Of a stretch of DNA of 64,000 nt, positions 1 to 10,542 are shown piece by piece. The DNA comes from Monarcha castaneiventris obscurior (taxonomy: Eukaryota > Chordata > Aves > Passeriformes > Monarchidae): contig JAMPIT010000435.1 in NCBI GenBank assembly GCA_026261815.1, positions 1,080,501 through 1,144,500 on the forward strand, given 5' to 3'. Made by a program: the position numbers and the translations under genes. Under the pieces are notes generated by a model, which was not told the origin of the DNA, did no database searches, and saw nothing but the letters and a program-made list of their open reading frames with translations. Numbering within the stretch: position 1 is the first letter of the stretch; each line of letters starts with the position of its first letter.

Positions 1-1631
1 AGAGAATTAATAATCTGTTTACACATTTCATTAGCGTTAGCTTTGGCTAATTCTTGAAGCATTTGTTCTCTTAAAATTGTATTTTCAATTTGTCGAGAGA
101 CTGCTGCTTGCAGCCTGTCAACAAAGTCCATAAATGTCTCATTTGGGTACTGCTTAATAGCAGTATAATTCGGGGTAACAACAGATTTCGGAGGCATTGT
201 GAATAAAACCTTTTCAGCAATGTCTCGTAGAGCAATTAGAACAGGAGTAGGAATGAGTTGTGCCTGATCTTGGGGTTTCCCCTCGCCAAAAACATGATTT
301 AGAGTCAGATTGACATTGTCGGGGTCGGTAGCCCAACTGGGAAATTCAGCTTGGACCTGTCTTTTCCACATGCTTTCCCACAAGAGGTATTCAGCATGTG
401 AGAGAAGACAGGTCATGATTTTTTTAATGTCGAATGGAACAAGGAGGGCAGCAGAAATAACAGATGCAAATAAACTTTTGAAGTAGGGGCTGTCCCTTCC
501 TTGTTCTTTTTGTGTTTGGCAAAGATCTTTGAGGTTTTTATAATTAAAAGGTTCCCAGTGTGGGTTCCGCCCATGCCTATTGGTAAAAACTGGGGCAGCA
601 AAGGGATTACATAAAACCTCATTGTGGTGACCTTGATCAGTATTGGGTTCAACAGGATTTGTGTTAGCATCAATAGGGTTTGCATTAGAACTGAAGGGAT
701 TTGAATGGGAAGGAAGGGCGTGGGAAAGTTCGGGAGCGTGGGAATCAAAGATGGCGTCGGTTCCGGTTCCCGGGTCATGTGATACGGGAGGAACTTCCGG
801 GAAGGTGACATCATAGGGAGGAGCTGGAAGGAAAGGGTTGACCCGCCTACTAGAGGCGGGATGATAGGAGGGGTTAGGGAAATTAGGGTTCTGCCTCTTC
901 AGGGCGGAGTTAGGGGAGGAGTTAGGAGAGGCGGGAAAAGGGGAGCTTAGGCGGGAAAATTGCAAGGGATCATGGGAAGAAGAAGGGGTTCTGGTGGGCT
1001 CTGCCATGTGGCAGCCGCCATTTTGAGGGACTGATTTTAGGGACAGGAGAGGGGAAGAAGCAAGGGAAATGGAGGTTTGGGTGCTAGAACTAAACTTACA
1101 GTTTTTCTTAGGCTTAACAACTGGGGTAGAGGGAGAGGAATGAGGGGAAAAGGAGTCTGCAGCAGCATGGCCAGTGCTGTTACAGGAGGGTTGCTGAAAA
1201 GCCCGAGAGGAGCTCAGAGGCAGGTGGCTCTCTGAGGTGCTGCTGCAAGCTGCTCCTGTCGGGTTTCTCTGCTGCAGGATAGAGGATTTGGGAAAGTGGG
1301 GTTTGGAACGAGGGGTTCGGGGAGAACTGGGAGAACAAACTGCTTTTACTTTCCCTAGATAGCTTAATGCTTCTTTTATAATTAAGAGTAATGGTAAAAA
1401 CTTGTCTGCATTTTGTTTTTTGCAGCCTCTGAGGGCTGTGATCTTTTCTTCTACTAGCAGCCAAAACCGGACTTTTAGAACATCATTTTTGTTAGTGTGG
1501 GGAAAGTAAAAGTAGATCCAACGAATGAACTGTTTTAGCAGACCCTTAGAAAACTTAAACCCCCCCCCCTTAAGGAGACCCACAACTTGGAAATAAACTT
1601 CCTTCTGGGGTGCTGACAACTTAGAGACCAT
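1..1631 (-). CDS. gag: Gag polyprotein, N-terminal part (matrix to capsid), no stop in window
   Basis: The frame begins at the ATG at 1631-1629 and stays open to position 1, about 543 codons, even across a ten-G run (plus 1560-1569). That start follows the primer site and leader at a normal distance. The N-terminal ~100 residues are basic and aromatic, as in a matrix domain, with no Gly at position 2 and so no myristoylation signal. A long Pro/Ser/Asn-rich linker follows (about residues 100-310). Capsid begins near residue 335 with a WEPF-type motif (plus about 560-570). The major homology region is recognisable as PNETFMDFVDRLQ (plus about 110-155), the signature of orthoretroviral capsids. 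Gag would form the particle core at the cell membrane. No frame break is visible; nucleocapsid and everything downstream lie beyond the edge. Confidence 0.9.
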   Translation of the reverse strand, partial: MVSKLSAPQKEVYFQVVGLLKGGGFKFSKGLLKQFIRWIYFYFPHTNKNDVLKVRFWLLVEEKITALRGCKKQNADKFLPLLLIIKEALSYLGKVKAVCSPSSPRTPRSKPHFPKSSILQQRNPTGAACSSTSESHLPLSSSRAFQQPSCNSTGHAAADSFSPHSSPSTPVVKPKKNCKFSSSTQTSISLASSPLLSLKSVPQNGGCHMAEPTRTPSSSHDPLQFSRLSSPFPASPNSSPNSALKRQNPNFPNPSYHPASSRRVNPFLPAPPYDVTFPEVPPVSHDPGTGTDAIFDSHAPELSHALPSHSNPFSSNANPIDANTNPVEPNTDQGHHNEVLCNPFAAPVFTNRHGRNPHWEPFNYKNLKDLCQTQKEQGRDSPYFKSLFASVISAALLVPFDIKKIMTCLLSHAEYLLWESMWKRQVQAEFPSWATDPDNVNLTLNHVFGEGKPQDQAQLIPTPVLIALRDIAEKVLFTMPPKSVVTPNYTAIKQYPNETFMDFVDRLQAAVSRQIENTILREQMLQELAKANANEMCKQIINS

Positions 1632-1949
1632 TTTTAAACTTAAAAGCACCCACTGACTCCCACCCTTCTCTGTGGTAAAAGGAAGAACAAAAGGAGAAAA
1701 CCGAGGACCCCCCCCCCATGTAAACTGTAAAAAGAGAGAATATACTTGCCTAACTTTGAAAAGAGGGGTCTCAGGTAACAAAATCCACAGAGAAGGTCCC
1801 TGGGGGCGCAGAGGCTGTCGTCTGTGTTAAGCAGTGGAGAGGCTTCAGGCGCAGCCTCTCCTCCGGAGCACTGCTCGGCCGTGCCGGCGCGCTCGACGGA
1901 GGGAGTGGTGTCCGAAGGTGTTGCAGTCCAGTGACCGCCGCTGAGGGCG
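1632..1949 (-). other. ERV 5' untranslated leader
   Basis: About 320 bases between primer site and gag start. It is GC-rich near the primer site and holds a short C-run (plus 1710-1718). Several short open frames occur but none resembles a protein. Packaging signals would normally lie here, but I cannot identify one by eye. Confidence 0.6.
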
Positions 1950-1967
1950 ATCACGTCGGGGTCACCA
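1950..1967 (-). promoter_or_regulatory. Primer binding site, tRNA-Trp type
   Basis: On the minus strand this reads TGGTGACCCCGACGTGAT, matching the tRNA-Trp 3'-end complement used by avian sarcoma/leukosis viruses. It lies three bases from the LTR end, the expected position, and so fixes both the LTR boundary and the orientation of the provirus. Confidence 0.92.
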
Positions 1968-1970
1968 CCC

Positions 1971-2563
1971 TGACCAGTCGCGCTCGCTCTGCCGGACCTC
2001 GATAGCCCGATGGGGGCTCAGGAGAGCGGCCGAGGTCCACACCCTGGACTGCAGACCTGGTAGCTGCCCGAGTGTATCTGCGGGCTGGCTGCTCCCAAAG
2101 CGTGGGAGGCTTAGTCCGAGAGCACCCACGGTGTGGGTATCGGAGACCCAAGGCGAAGGGAGCCGAAGGAAGGAGAGAGCCAGCTGGAGGGTAACCGGGA
2201 TTTATTGAAGCAGGACGAGGGAAACTGGGGAGCTCTCTCCTCCAGGCTGACAGGCACAGGGTTTTAAGGGGGGCAAAAACAGGGTGGAGAAAGGGAAAAC
2301 AACCAATGGGGACAGGTCATAAGGGCGTGAACAAGGTTAAAAGGCGAACGGGGTACAACTTCGGGGTGACAGGCACAAACAGCAACCAATCTGTAACTGA
2401 ACCTCCAAGAACCTTCCAGAACCGGGGGTGGTGCGCTCAGCCAGTCTCCTCCCCTATCGATGCCCCTTCAGATTCTGATTCGTCCAGCCACTTGATGGCC
2501 AGTGCTTGATGGACAGGGGCAGGCCAGAGATGGTCAGCAGATTCAGGCTGGTGCACCACCACA
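1971..2563 (-). repeat. 5' LTR of the ERV (U3-R-U5)
   Basis: The plus-strand sequence begins TG at 1971 and ends CA at 2563, so the minus-strand LTR begins TGTGGTGG and ends CA next to the primer site. In minus orientation there is a TATA-like TTAAAAC (plus 2262-2267) and an AATAAA polyadenylation signal (plus 2201-2206), about 60 bases apart, which places R between them. U3 includes a CCAAT motif on the plus strand near 2305. The open frame at 1951-2151 on the minus strand is a chance frame in U5. It is a likely transcription start for minus-strand ERV RNA. Confidence 0.88.
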
Positions 2564-3309
2564 GGTAATGTTTTTCCTTTTCCTAAAATCAGAATATTTC
2601 AGCTAAGGCACTGAAACATATTCTAGAGTTTCAAGTGCTAACTGCAGGCTGCTGGCCGGCATGACCAGGACAGACCTGCAGAATTGTGGCACTTGTCCCC
2701 ACACCCCCTCGTCCAAGCTGGAACAGTTCCCGGAGCTCCCCAGGCTCTGGGAGCAGAAGGACAATGTCAGTCTGCTCCCATGGAGGAACGAGGCCTGACT
2801 CTGGCTGCCCTGACACTGCGGGTTGTCACCTGAAGGCAGGGGGAGAAGGCATTCAGGGATGGAGGCAGCTGCTTCGGCATAGTGCTGGTGAGCCCTGTCC
2901 CACCACCAGCCTCTCCCTCCTGCCCTGTCCCTCACCTCGTGCCTCCTCTTCAGGGGCTGCGTTCATCTTCTTCATGGGCATCCTCTCCTACCAACCCACT
3001 GTGGGTGGCCCTGGGAGATGCTGACTTCCAAGGGAGGTGCTCTGCTCTCCTGGAGTGGTCCCCAGCAAAGTCTCCTGATTGGACACTAGCTGATATCCAC
3101 AGGTAGGCATCTGTCCACCTAGCTACATTTAGATTCCATCACCTCCAAGCAGTTGTACTGTGCATTTCTCTCCATCATCTGTCTTTACTATGATGCCATC
3201 TTAAAAACACATAGTGTGCTTACTGAACAGTATCAGAAAGAAAAAAAACAAACCCATAGTTCAGAATGCGTATTTCTATTCAATAGAATGGAAAAGAATT
3301 CCAAACAAT
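2564..3309. other. Unassigned, GC-richer spacer between two LTR elements
   Basis: No repeat family recognised. It carries overlapping chance frames on both strands of up to 112 codons. A stretch at about 2954-3102 has a pyrimidine-rich CAG before it and CAG/GTAGGC after it, like an internal exon, but its translation resembles nothing I know. Confidence 0.3.
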
Positions 3310-3358
3310 TGTTTAGTTTGGAAGAGACCCTTGAGATCATCAAGGGTCATTTGCCATA
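3310..3358 (-). repeat. CR1 3'-tail fragment, degraded
   Basis: The plus strand reads a TTTGGAAGAGACC-type stretch followed by GAGATCATCAAG, the reverse complement of the CR1 terminal consensus (tggac..gatgatctcagaggtcttttccaac). Only about 50 bases are recognisable. The neighbouring LTR begins 17 bases downstream. Confidence 0.45.
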
Positions 3359-3374
3359 AATCCAAAATGGAAAG

Positions 3375-3993
3375 TGTTCTTGGGGTGACTCTATGGTGTG
3401 TATCCCCTATCACGGCTCTATGCCAGAAAATTAGTTTTGTGCCTTTAAACTGAGCTCAAGAGGGGAAGAAAAAACAAATGAACTTTTCAAAGCAAGTTCC
3501 CAAGGACACAGAGATAGGGACTTCTCTGTGTTCTCCAGCGGCGGTAGCACAGAGAGAGAGCACCCTGCCTGTCTCTTCAGCCAGTTTTTTTTTGTTTTTT
3601 TTCCCTTCCCTCTTTCTCCGGCGTGTTTCCTAGGGCTTTGGTGAGGTTTTTTTCTTTCTTTTTTTTCCCCTTCTGGACTGTTTCAACAACATCAGAACAC
3701 ATCAGGAGGACTTCTCTTCAGGCCTGGACAGGGCCTAAGGCCACCCTCCACGCCAGCTCTGAGAAGGAGGAACCACACTTACAAGAGGACTCTAATTTCT
3801 TCCCAGGTTTTCTCGTTATAGTGAGGGGTTTTACTATTTAGTATTATTATCCTTTTCTGGTGTGTTTGTTAATAAATAGGTTTTTATCTCCTTCAAGGAA
3901 TTTTTTTTTCCCCAACCTGGTGGGGGGAAGGGTGGTTGTGACCTGACTTTCTCCCAGACGATATGTTGATAGATTTTGGCCAAAACCAGCACA
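3375..3993 (+). mobile_element. Solo LTR, copy A of a dispersed avian LTR family
   Basis: This roughly 620-bp block matches the block at 24121-24769 along its whole length, from TGT(T)CTTGGGG at the left to GGCCAAA..CC.GCACA at the right, with substitutions and small indels. It starts TG, ends CA and has a plus-strand AATAAA at 3871-3876 followed by T-rich sequence, as in an LTR. No gag, pol or primer site adjoins it, so it is probably a solo LTR. No matching target-site duplication could be recognised, and the edges are uncertain by a few bases. Confidence 0.78.
3871..3876 (+). promoter_or_regulatory. Polyadenylation signal in LTR copy A
   Basis: AATAAA in the plus orientation of the LTR, conserved in position in copy B. 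Confidence 0.6.
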
Positions 3994-6900
3994 GTATGAA
4001 TTTCTCCAGAATAAAAAGCAGTAATGGAATAAGGTAATCCATCCCTAAACTTTATCACCTATGCAGAATAGAGATTAAAAGTTGCAGATTGGATGTGATC
4101 ATAAATATATTAGTTATTTAGCATAGTCTGATTACTTGTTTTGAGACAAAAACTTCTTAATTAGTGCTAGGAACCTTGCACCTCTATTGGACTTCTATTT
4201 CTCCTTTTGTCATATTTTTATTTCACCAGACTAGAATTTGTTCAAATTTTTTTGTCAGCAAACCTGATATGTCAAAAAATTTGTTCAACTGAGAAGCTCG
4301 AAGTGCTTATGCTATCATATAACAACACGCACTTACACCCTGATAGTTAAAATTATTAAACTTGTATCCTACTTACCATGTTGACACAGCATTACCAGGA
4401 AAGTCCATTTTGTCTACACATGCAAAAGCATGAGATGAAGGACATGGCAGAGCATTTTGACTGATACAGCAAAGAAGTTCTTACGAAATAGAAAAGTAGT
4501 GTGTGTTTTTCCTGGGGTTTTTTTTTTTTGTTGTTATTGTATCTTTTTTAAAAAAAAAAAACCTCAAAGTTCAGTCATTTGAGAAAAATTTGAGAAATTA
4601 CATCACAGAATAATTGCCACACCAACACTATTTATGTATTCCTTTCCCTTTCTTTCCCTGATTGAAATCTGCATCAAGTAATTACATACAATTAAACATA
4701 TTCTTCCCAATGCTTTTGCCTTGGTTTTTTTTTTTCGTTTCACTACAATTCCTATGAATTTCCTTTTACTAATCAACTCACACTTTTCAAATAAATTTGC
4801 ATGCATTTTATGCATCAAAAGGGCAAATACCTCAAAGAGGAGGATCTTTGTAGTCTTCCCTGATGGAGGGCCATTTCATCCAAATTTCATCATTTTCATC
4901 CAAATTTGTTCTGTGCCTCATCAAGGGTCTGATAATAGGCTTTACACAGCAGAAACAGTCAAATTGCAGTATGAACTAGAGAAATTTTTTAATTTGTTGC
5001 ATGGTAGCATTTACATGAATCTTCAACTACAAAAGGGAACTTCATAAACAACACTGTTGTAAATCAAATAGTTCGTTCACTTGAAATAGGAACCTAATAA
5101 GAGAAAAACACAAGGAAAAAAATCTCCAGAAGAATACATTCCATCATTGAATTTTTAGGCTGTTTGAGACACAGACTGCCTTTGTGCACCTAAGGGGGTC
5201 CTAAGAGCTACATGGGCAATGCTATGGTGCAAATAACAAACACACATAAGGCAGCACTGGATAGACATAAAGGGCAGTATCTCTGTCCTTTATTAAATCA
5301 CTATTGTTAGTATCTTCCTAGTGTTAAATGTTTTAGGAACACAAACACTTTTCAGCCTCAATTAAATAATGTTATTAACTTCTCTCTATACCAAAAATAG
5401 AAGAAACATGCTACAGCCTCACCTAGAGTAGTTATAACAACTCCCATTTCTAATTTTCAGAGGTGACCTGTTCAATTACTAAGTCAAACAGAATAATAAC
5501 AACTGTAACACTAACAGAAATATATCCAGAAACCAACAGAACTAATAAAACTTTTCTTCATGGCTTGTTCCACAGAACATCATATTTGTTTCTGTTCCTT
5601 TCTGTAAACCAGTTGCCACCAAAAACATATTGGGAAACCAGAGAGCCAAAGAAATCCATTCCTCCATATACCTCCATGTTCTTAGCACACAACACCATCA
5701 CCAAATTTTCCTTAAGCACATAAGGGTATAGTAACAATGCACTTCAAGACTATTACTGCTTGATGCTTACAAGCAAACTATTCAAACAGACAAATTCACC
5801 TTAATACCAGCAGTTCTAAGCACAGCTGAGCACACCACAGGTGCAAAATAACTCTCCTAAAGCTTGCTTCTATATATAGCGGGGCTGACAAGCTCCATCT
5901 GACGTGCTGCATCCAGTAGTTGCCTGGAAGTGATTTCAGCTCTTTTGAATTTCTGCTGAAATGAAAGGGCAGGTTGTTAGCAAAGGCTGTGACTAGACAG
6001 AAGGCAGCACTGGAATCAGCTGGGAACTCGGGTACTCAGTAGCTCCCCACCTGAGAGCTCCTCACATGTTTTTTGTTTTGCTGTAAATCTAATTTTGTCC
6101 CTGGTCTGGAAAGAGGAGTATTCTTGAATCATTTTCATCTGAGAAACAGTCACAAGTCCCATATTATAGGAAAATATTATTATCTACCTGTGGGATGTGC
6201 CATTGATTGCATCATAATTCTGAAAAAAAAATTCAATACGTGAGGAAGATACCTGAGGCATGGTCCTGAGCTCACACTGTGGTTGGGTCAGTGTGAATAT
6301 ATCCTCAGGGAAGCCACTGGAGTATGGCAAGGGGTCACGCTCACTAGAACAAAGGTATTCCGTCCTCAGGCATATGTGATCCAGAAAATCAAGTATTGAA
6401 TCTCCTTGTCCTAGGATGGTCCTTGCTCGGAGTCAATCCAGTAATGATCATATAACCTTTCAGAAGCAAGACATTATGATTAAAACCCACAAAACCAATA
6501 AAGTAGTACTTTATTCTAGATATAAACTCCCATGTACTGGCAACTTAATTGAGCTGTGTTTTCTTTTGCATAGAGGCATACTAGCAGCTTGTATTATTGG
6601 GGTTAGAGTTCACCAGGGTTTGTAAAACTACAATTCAGTAGCTGAGATAATGCTTAGATTCTACATGTGCCACAAAATAAGGAAAATGGAGGATGTTAAT
6701 AGATTCAATTGTTTTTCCCCTGTATTTCCCTAGCCATTTTAATATTGGAATTTCAGTTTGGTAAGGGTAAAGGGTAAAGCATGGGATGGAAGATGTGTGA
6801 AGGATTTTGGAAAAGATAAACCTTTTGTCCTGTACACAGTTAATAAATTAGAAAGAGACCTGGTGTTAACATATTTCAATCTTTTTTCTCTAGGTGTTAA

Positions 6901-8936
6901 ATAATCTATTTTTGTCTGAAATTAAAATAATGAATAGTGGATACATATGGACAGTGGAAGCTGAAAGTCAAACTAAGTAATAGATGGATCCTGAAAACTC
7001 AGCAGAGTTAGACTAGTGATGTCAAAAAGCTCCAATATCTTATTTTCTATTTTAACCTAAAAAAAGGATAGTCTGGTGATTCTTCAGGTGAAAATTGAGG
7101 TCAGGATAACAATTAGAATTTTAAAAAGTAAAATGTCAGAAGTGCTGTACGTGACTGGAATCGACTTAGTCCACACAGCTATGAAGAGGGTGATATCAGC
7201 AGAAATCAACTCCTAATGTTATTGTTCTCTGTGGGTATAATGAGTTATAGGAACAAAAATGCTTAAGAGTGAAGTTTATGTTTGGGTTCTTCAAAACACA
7301 AGCTTTTAGGAATTATAATAATGGTTGGGTTTTCCTTCCTCCTCAGAGAATTGCATTGAGTTATAATTGTGGTCAGGATAAAGGTTTGGAAAACTGAGCA
7401 GATCTTAAAAGTAAGACTTTGGTTACCTGCTACATGCTTACAGAGTTAGGAAGAAAGACATCGACACTGGCCAGTTCCAGTGCCAAGGTACAGCTGTGGT
7501 TAGTGTTGAGACTGGGGCTAGAGCTAGAGTTCAAGAATAACAGCTTCACCTCTTTCTAGCTGGATTGCAGTGGATCCACAGATTTGGAGGTGGTTTTGTT
7601 TTGAGAAGATATAGCAATATTTTCCTGAGTTTGACACACATAAAGAAAATTACTTTTTTATGCAGATTATGCTCAAGCAAGTCCTAGAGGTCTTCAAGGG
7701 CTGTACTTTGGCTTCAAAAGTCTTTTTACCCCAAGTCCAACTGATATATATATGTGGGCCTGGCCAAGTGGCTGCCTCTCACAATTGCCTCCATGATTGG
7801 TGCCTCCAATTCATCCCAGTCTTTCACTCAGAAAGGACTTAACACAGAATCATTATTCTCACCTTGTATCTTGCTTTGACAATGTGTGCTTCTATTTTTA
7901 ATCTGAAAAAAATAATCAGTAACTCAAACAGGCATAGGAAAATACATTATTTTTTTCCCTGTCAACCTATGATACCGCTGAATGGTTTTATGAGGATAAG
8001 TTTAATTTGCCTTTCAGCCATCAGGCATTGGCCAGTGTTCAGGAAAGCATATCCATTCAGACAAAGAACTGGCTTGTTTCAGTACTGAGCAGCCAAATTC
8101 ATCCTTGGAATAAAACCAATTAATATTTGTAAGGGATATACAGCAGACATTAATTTAGGCCATTATAAGAAGCAAAAATGGTGTATCTTAAGTATCCTGG
8201 CAGGACATACCAGTAGACATACCATTCTACAGAAAACAGGTACATGTAAATCTGGGAAACACAGCTTTTCTTTTTAACTTACATAAAGAAGCAGCAACTG
8301 AGTTAGACATAGCTCTATGGATTGTTTATCTCCATGAAGAAAAACTGCTGAAGTACCCACATTCAGCATCTTTTCGCACCTCATTTTAGACAACATATGG
8401 ACAGAAAAGTGTCACAAATATCTATATATAATTTAGTAAAAGGAAGCATTGAGCCTGTCTGCCTTGCTTCAGAACTACATTTTAGACCACTCATTCACCA
8501 TCAATATTAGTGCAAAAGCAAATACCGAAGACTAAATCTCTGCCACTGAAGGCTGCATTCTTTATGGAGCCTTGTGGTGGCTCATGGTTGCCCTTTGGAC
8601 AAAGGAAAACACTAGGAAATCCATATGCTAGAGCTCACTATCTCCCATGTGGGGAAAAAAGATCATATTTGGAAAAGGGAGCTGCAGTGAAGTAACATGC
8701 CATGAAACTTGCATCAAGGAACTATTCCAGCCACTGTAACTTACAGCATCCCTGGCACTGTGCTAAATTACCATCTGGATTTACCCTCTGTTGATTTACT
8801 GCAAGAAAGATTATTAAATTTTATTATTTGGGCTTTTAGGGATACTTGGTCACAACCTTAATGGCATAAACAGTGTTTTAATACTTATTGGGAAAATTAC
8901 TGCTTTGTCTTCCAATGGCAGAAGTTAATTTTAAAA
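3994..8936. other. AT-rich intergenic DNA
   Basis: No repeat family, RNA gene or credible exon seen. Open frames are at most about 108 codons and have no recognisable domains. A T-run followed by an A-run (4518-4560) and scattered short poly-A/T tracts are the only simple repeats. I see nothing else to annotate here. Confidence 0.6.
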
Positions 8937-8949
8937 TTCATTCTTCTTC

Positions 8950-8960
8950 TGCTGAGTCAC
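8950..8960 (+). promoter_or_regulatory. NF-E2/AP-1/ARE-type site, repeated in each CR1 monomer
   Basis: TGCTGAGTCAC fits the published NF-E2 consensus, contains the AP-1 core TGAGTCA, and its reverse strand contains TGACTCAGC, an antioxidant-response-element pattern. Identical sites recur at 9037, 9124 and 9211. Binding is inferred from the motif only. Confidence 0.6.
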
Positions 8961-9012
8961 CCGGGCGGGGCTTGCGCGGGAGAGCAGCGGGGCGATTTAA
9001 AAACACGCGGAG

Positions 9013-9021
9013 CAGGTGAGT
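9013..9021 (+). promoter_or_regulatory. Consensus 5' splice donor inside each CR1 monomer
   Basis: CAG/GTGAGT is a textbook donor. It recurs at 9100-9108 and 9187-9195 but is absent from the truncated fourth copy. Use is not shown by the sequence. Confidence 0.45.
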
Positions 9022-9404
9022 GCTTCATTCTTCTTCTGCTGAGTCACCCGGGCGGGGCTTGCGCGGGAGAGCAGCGGGGCGATTTAAAAACACGCGGAGC
9101 AGGTGAGTGCTTCATTCTTCTTCTGCTGAGTCACCCGGGCGGGGCTTGCGCGGGAGAGCAGCGGGGCGATTTAAAAACACGCGGAGCAGGTGAGTGCTTC
9201 ATTCTTCTTCTGCTGAGTCACCCGGGCGGGGCTTGCGCGGGAGAGCAGCGGGGCGAACCGGAGCTGGGCAAAAGGGGCGTGGCACGGTCTCAGGGGGGGC
9301 AGGCGTTTGCGCGGCAGTCTCGCGCAGGCCAGGACAAGCAGGGCAGGGCTGCGGGTTTACTGCTGGTGGGGCTTTCAGTTGTTAGTTGTTGTGCTTTGGA
9401 AGTA

Positions 9405-10471
9405 ATGGTCTTTACACGATCAAAACCTGGGAATGCTACAAGTGTATGTAGCCAAATAGAGCCCTCCAAAAAGGATGTGTCTGTCCAAACCCATTCCTGT
9501 GCGGAGTGTTTGAGCCTGTCGGCGGTACCAGGGGACGTTGCAGAAGGAGGATGCTTGCGGTGTGAACAGGTGACCGACTTGCTTTCACTGGTGGCTGAGC
9601 TCAGGGAGGAGGTAGAAAGACTAGGGAGTATTAGGGAAAGTGAAAGGGAAATAGACTGGTGGAGCTCTACCCTTCCATCCTTGAGGGAGGCTCACCAGGA
9701 GTCAGAGGACTCCTATGCCTCTCCCTGTCAGACAATAGGAGGACACCTGGCAGATGAAGGAGAGTGGAAATGGGTCCCCACTCGAGGAGGTGGTAGAAAT
9801 TCCTCCCTACCCCCCTCACCTACCCAGGTGCCACTTTGGAATAGGTATGAGGCCCTGGATCTCGAAGATCAGCTGGAGAACACAGAGGAGAATGATCTGT
9901 TCAATGATCCTCCCAGTTGTGAGTCACCTGTCAGGTGGATCACCACCTCTAACTTTAAAAAGAAAAGAAGGGTAGTGGTAGTGGGTGACTCCCTTCTTAG
10001 GGGAACAGAGGGCCCCATATGTCGACCGGACCCATCCCACAGGGAGATCTGCTGCCTCCCTGGGGCTCGGGTACGGGATATTGCCGAGAGACTACCTGGC
10101 CTGATTCGGCCCTCTGATTACTACCCACTGCTGATACTCCAGGCTGGCAGTGAAGAGATTGAGAGGAGGAGCATCAAGGCAGTTAAAAGGGACTTTAGGG
10201 TACTGGGTCAAGTGATGAATAGGGCAGGAGCTCAGGTAGTGTTCTGCTCAGTCCTCTTGGTGGCAGAGAAAAATGACGAAATAGGAGAGCCCACATTATC
10301 AATAGGTGGCTCAAGGGTTGGTGCCATCAGCAGAATTTTGGGTTTTTTGATCATGGGGAAACTTTTACAGCACCTGGTCTGCTAGAACCAGATGGGCTCC
10401 ATCTCTCTGTTAAGGGCAGAAGGTTTTTAGCTCATGAACTGGCTGAACTCATTGAAAGGGCTTTAAACTAG
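9405..10471 (+). pseudogene. CR1 ORF1 protein with SGNH esterase domain, one frameshift
   Basis: ORF1 products of CR1 elements bind RNA/membranes and carry an esterase domain. The likely start is the ATG at 9405 (MVFTRSKP); an in-frame ATG at 9279 adds 42 residues of leader-like sequence. Near residue 32 begins a C-x2-C-x14-C-x2-C zinc-knuckle-like motif (CAEC...CLRC), then a leucine-rich coiled coil. From about residue 195 comes the SGNH domain with the VVVVGDSLL block. The first frame stops at 10385, but a shifted frame from about 10285 continues with INRWLKGWCHQQ and PDGLHLS, holding the catalytic Asp-x-x-His, to the stop at 10469-10471. The break fits loss of one base in ATAGGAGAGCCC. As it stands the protein lacks its catalytic end. 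Confidence 0.88.
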
Positions 10472-10542
10472 GTTCGAAGGGGGAAGGGGATACAGCTGGG
10501 CTCTCTGGAAACAGTCCCAAGGATGGTAAGCCTGAGTTAGGG

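Larger units (their letters stand above)
1..2563 (-). mobile_element. ERV provirus, 5' part (LTR-leader-gag), truncated by window edge
   Basis: Reading on the minus strand, a 593-bp LTR (2563 down to 1971) is followed by a primer binding site matching the tRNA-Trp 3' end, a leader of about 320 bases, and an open gag frame that runs off the left edge. A tRNA-Trp primer site is known from avian alpharetroviruses, while the gag layout is generally alpha/beta-like; I cannot assign a family. Pro, pol, env and the 3' LTR, if present, lie outside the window, so target-site duplication and LTR divergence cannot be tested. The bases just outside the LTR are GGTAAT (2564-2569). The intact LTR, primer site and long gag frame point to a fairly young insertion. 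Confidence 0.93.
8937..9256 (+). repeat. Tandem 87-bp promoter monomers at the CR1 5' end (3.6 copies)
   Basis: Copies begin at 8939, 9026, 9113 and 9200 with an exact period of 87. The first three appear essentially identical and the fourth is cut after 57 bases at 9256, where single-copy CR1 leader begins. Each full unit contains TGCTGAGTCAC (8950-8960, 9037-9047, 9124-9134, 9211-9221), the GC box GGGCGGGGC just after it, a TATA-like TTTAAAAA (8996-9003 and +87, +174), and CAG/GTGAGT (8-9 bases after the TATA-like stretch plus GC-rich spacer). The array sits exactly between host AT-rich DNA and ORF1, so it belongs to the LINE. The layout recalls the tandem monomers of mouse L1 promoters. 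Confidence 0.93.

Noticed and set aside
413..814. 133-codon minus-strand frame
   Set aside because: Out-of-frame shadow of the real gag frame, which shows capsid motifs and continues to the window edge.
1180..1954. Minus-strand frames at 1180-1464 and 1640-1954
   Set aside because: The first is a shadow of gag in another frame; the second covers the leader and reaches the primer site, with no protein-like features.
8937..9256. CRISPR array or ordinary minisatellite
   Set aside because: No unique spacers, eukaryotic context, and the array ends exactly at the CR1 leader, so it is part of the LINE.
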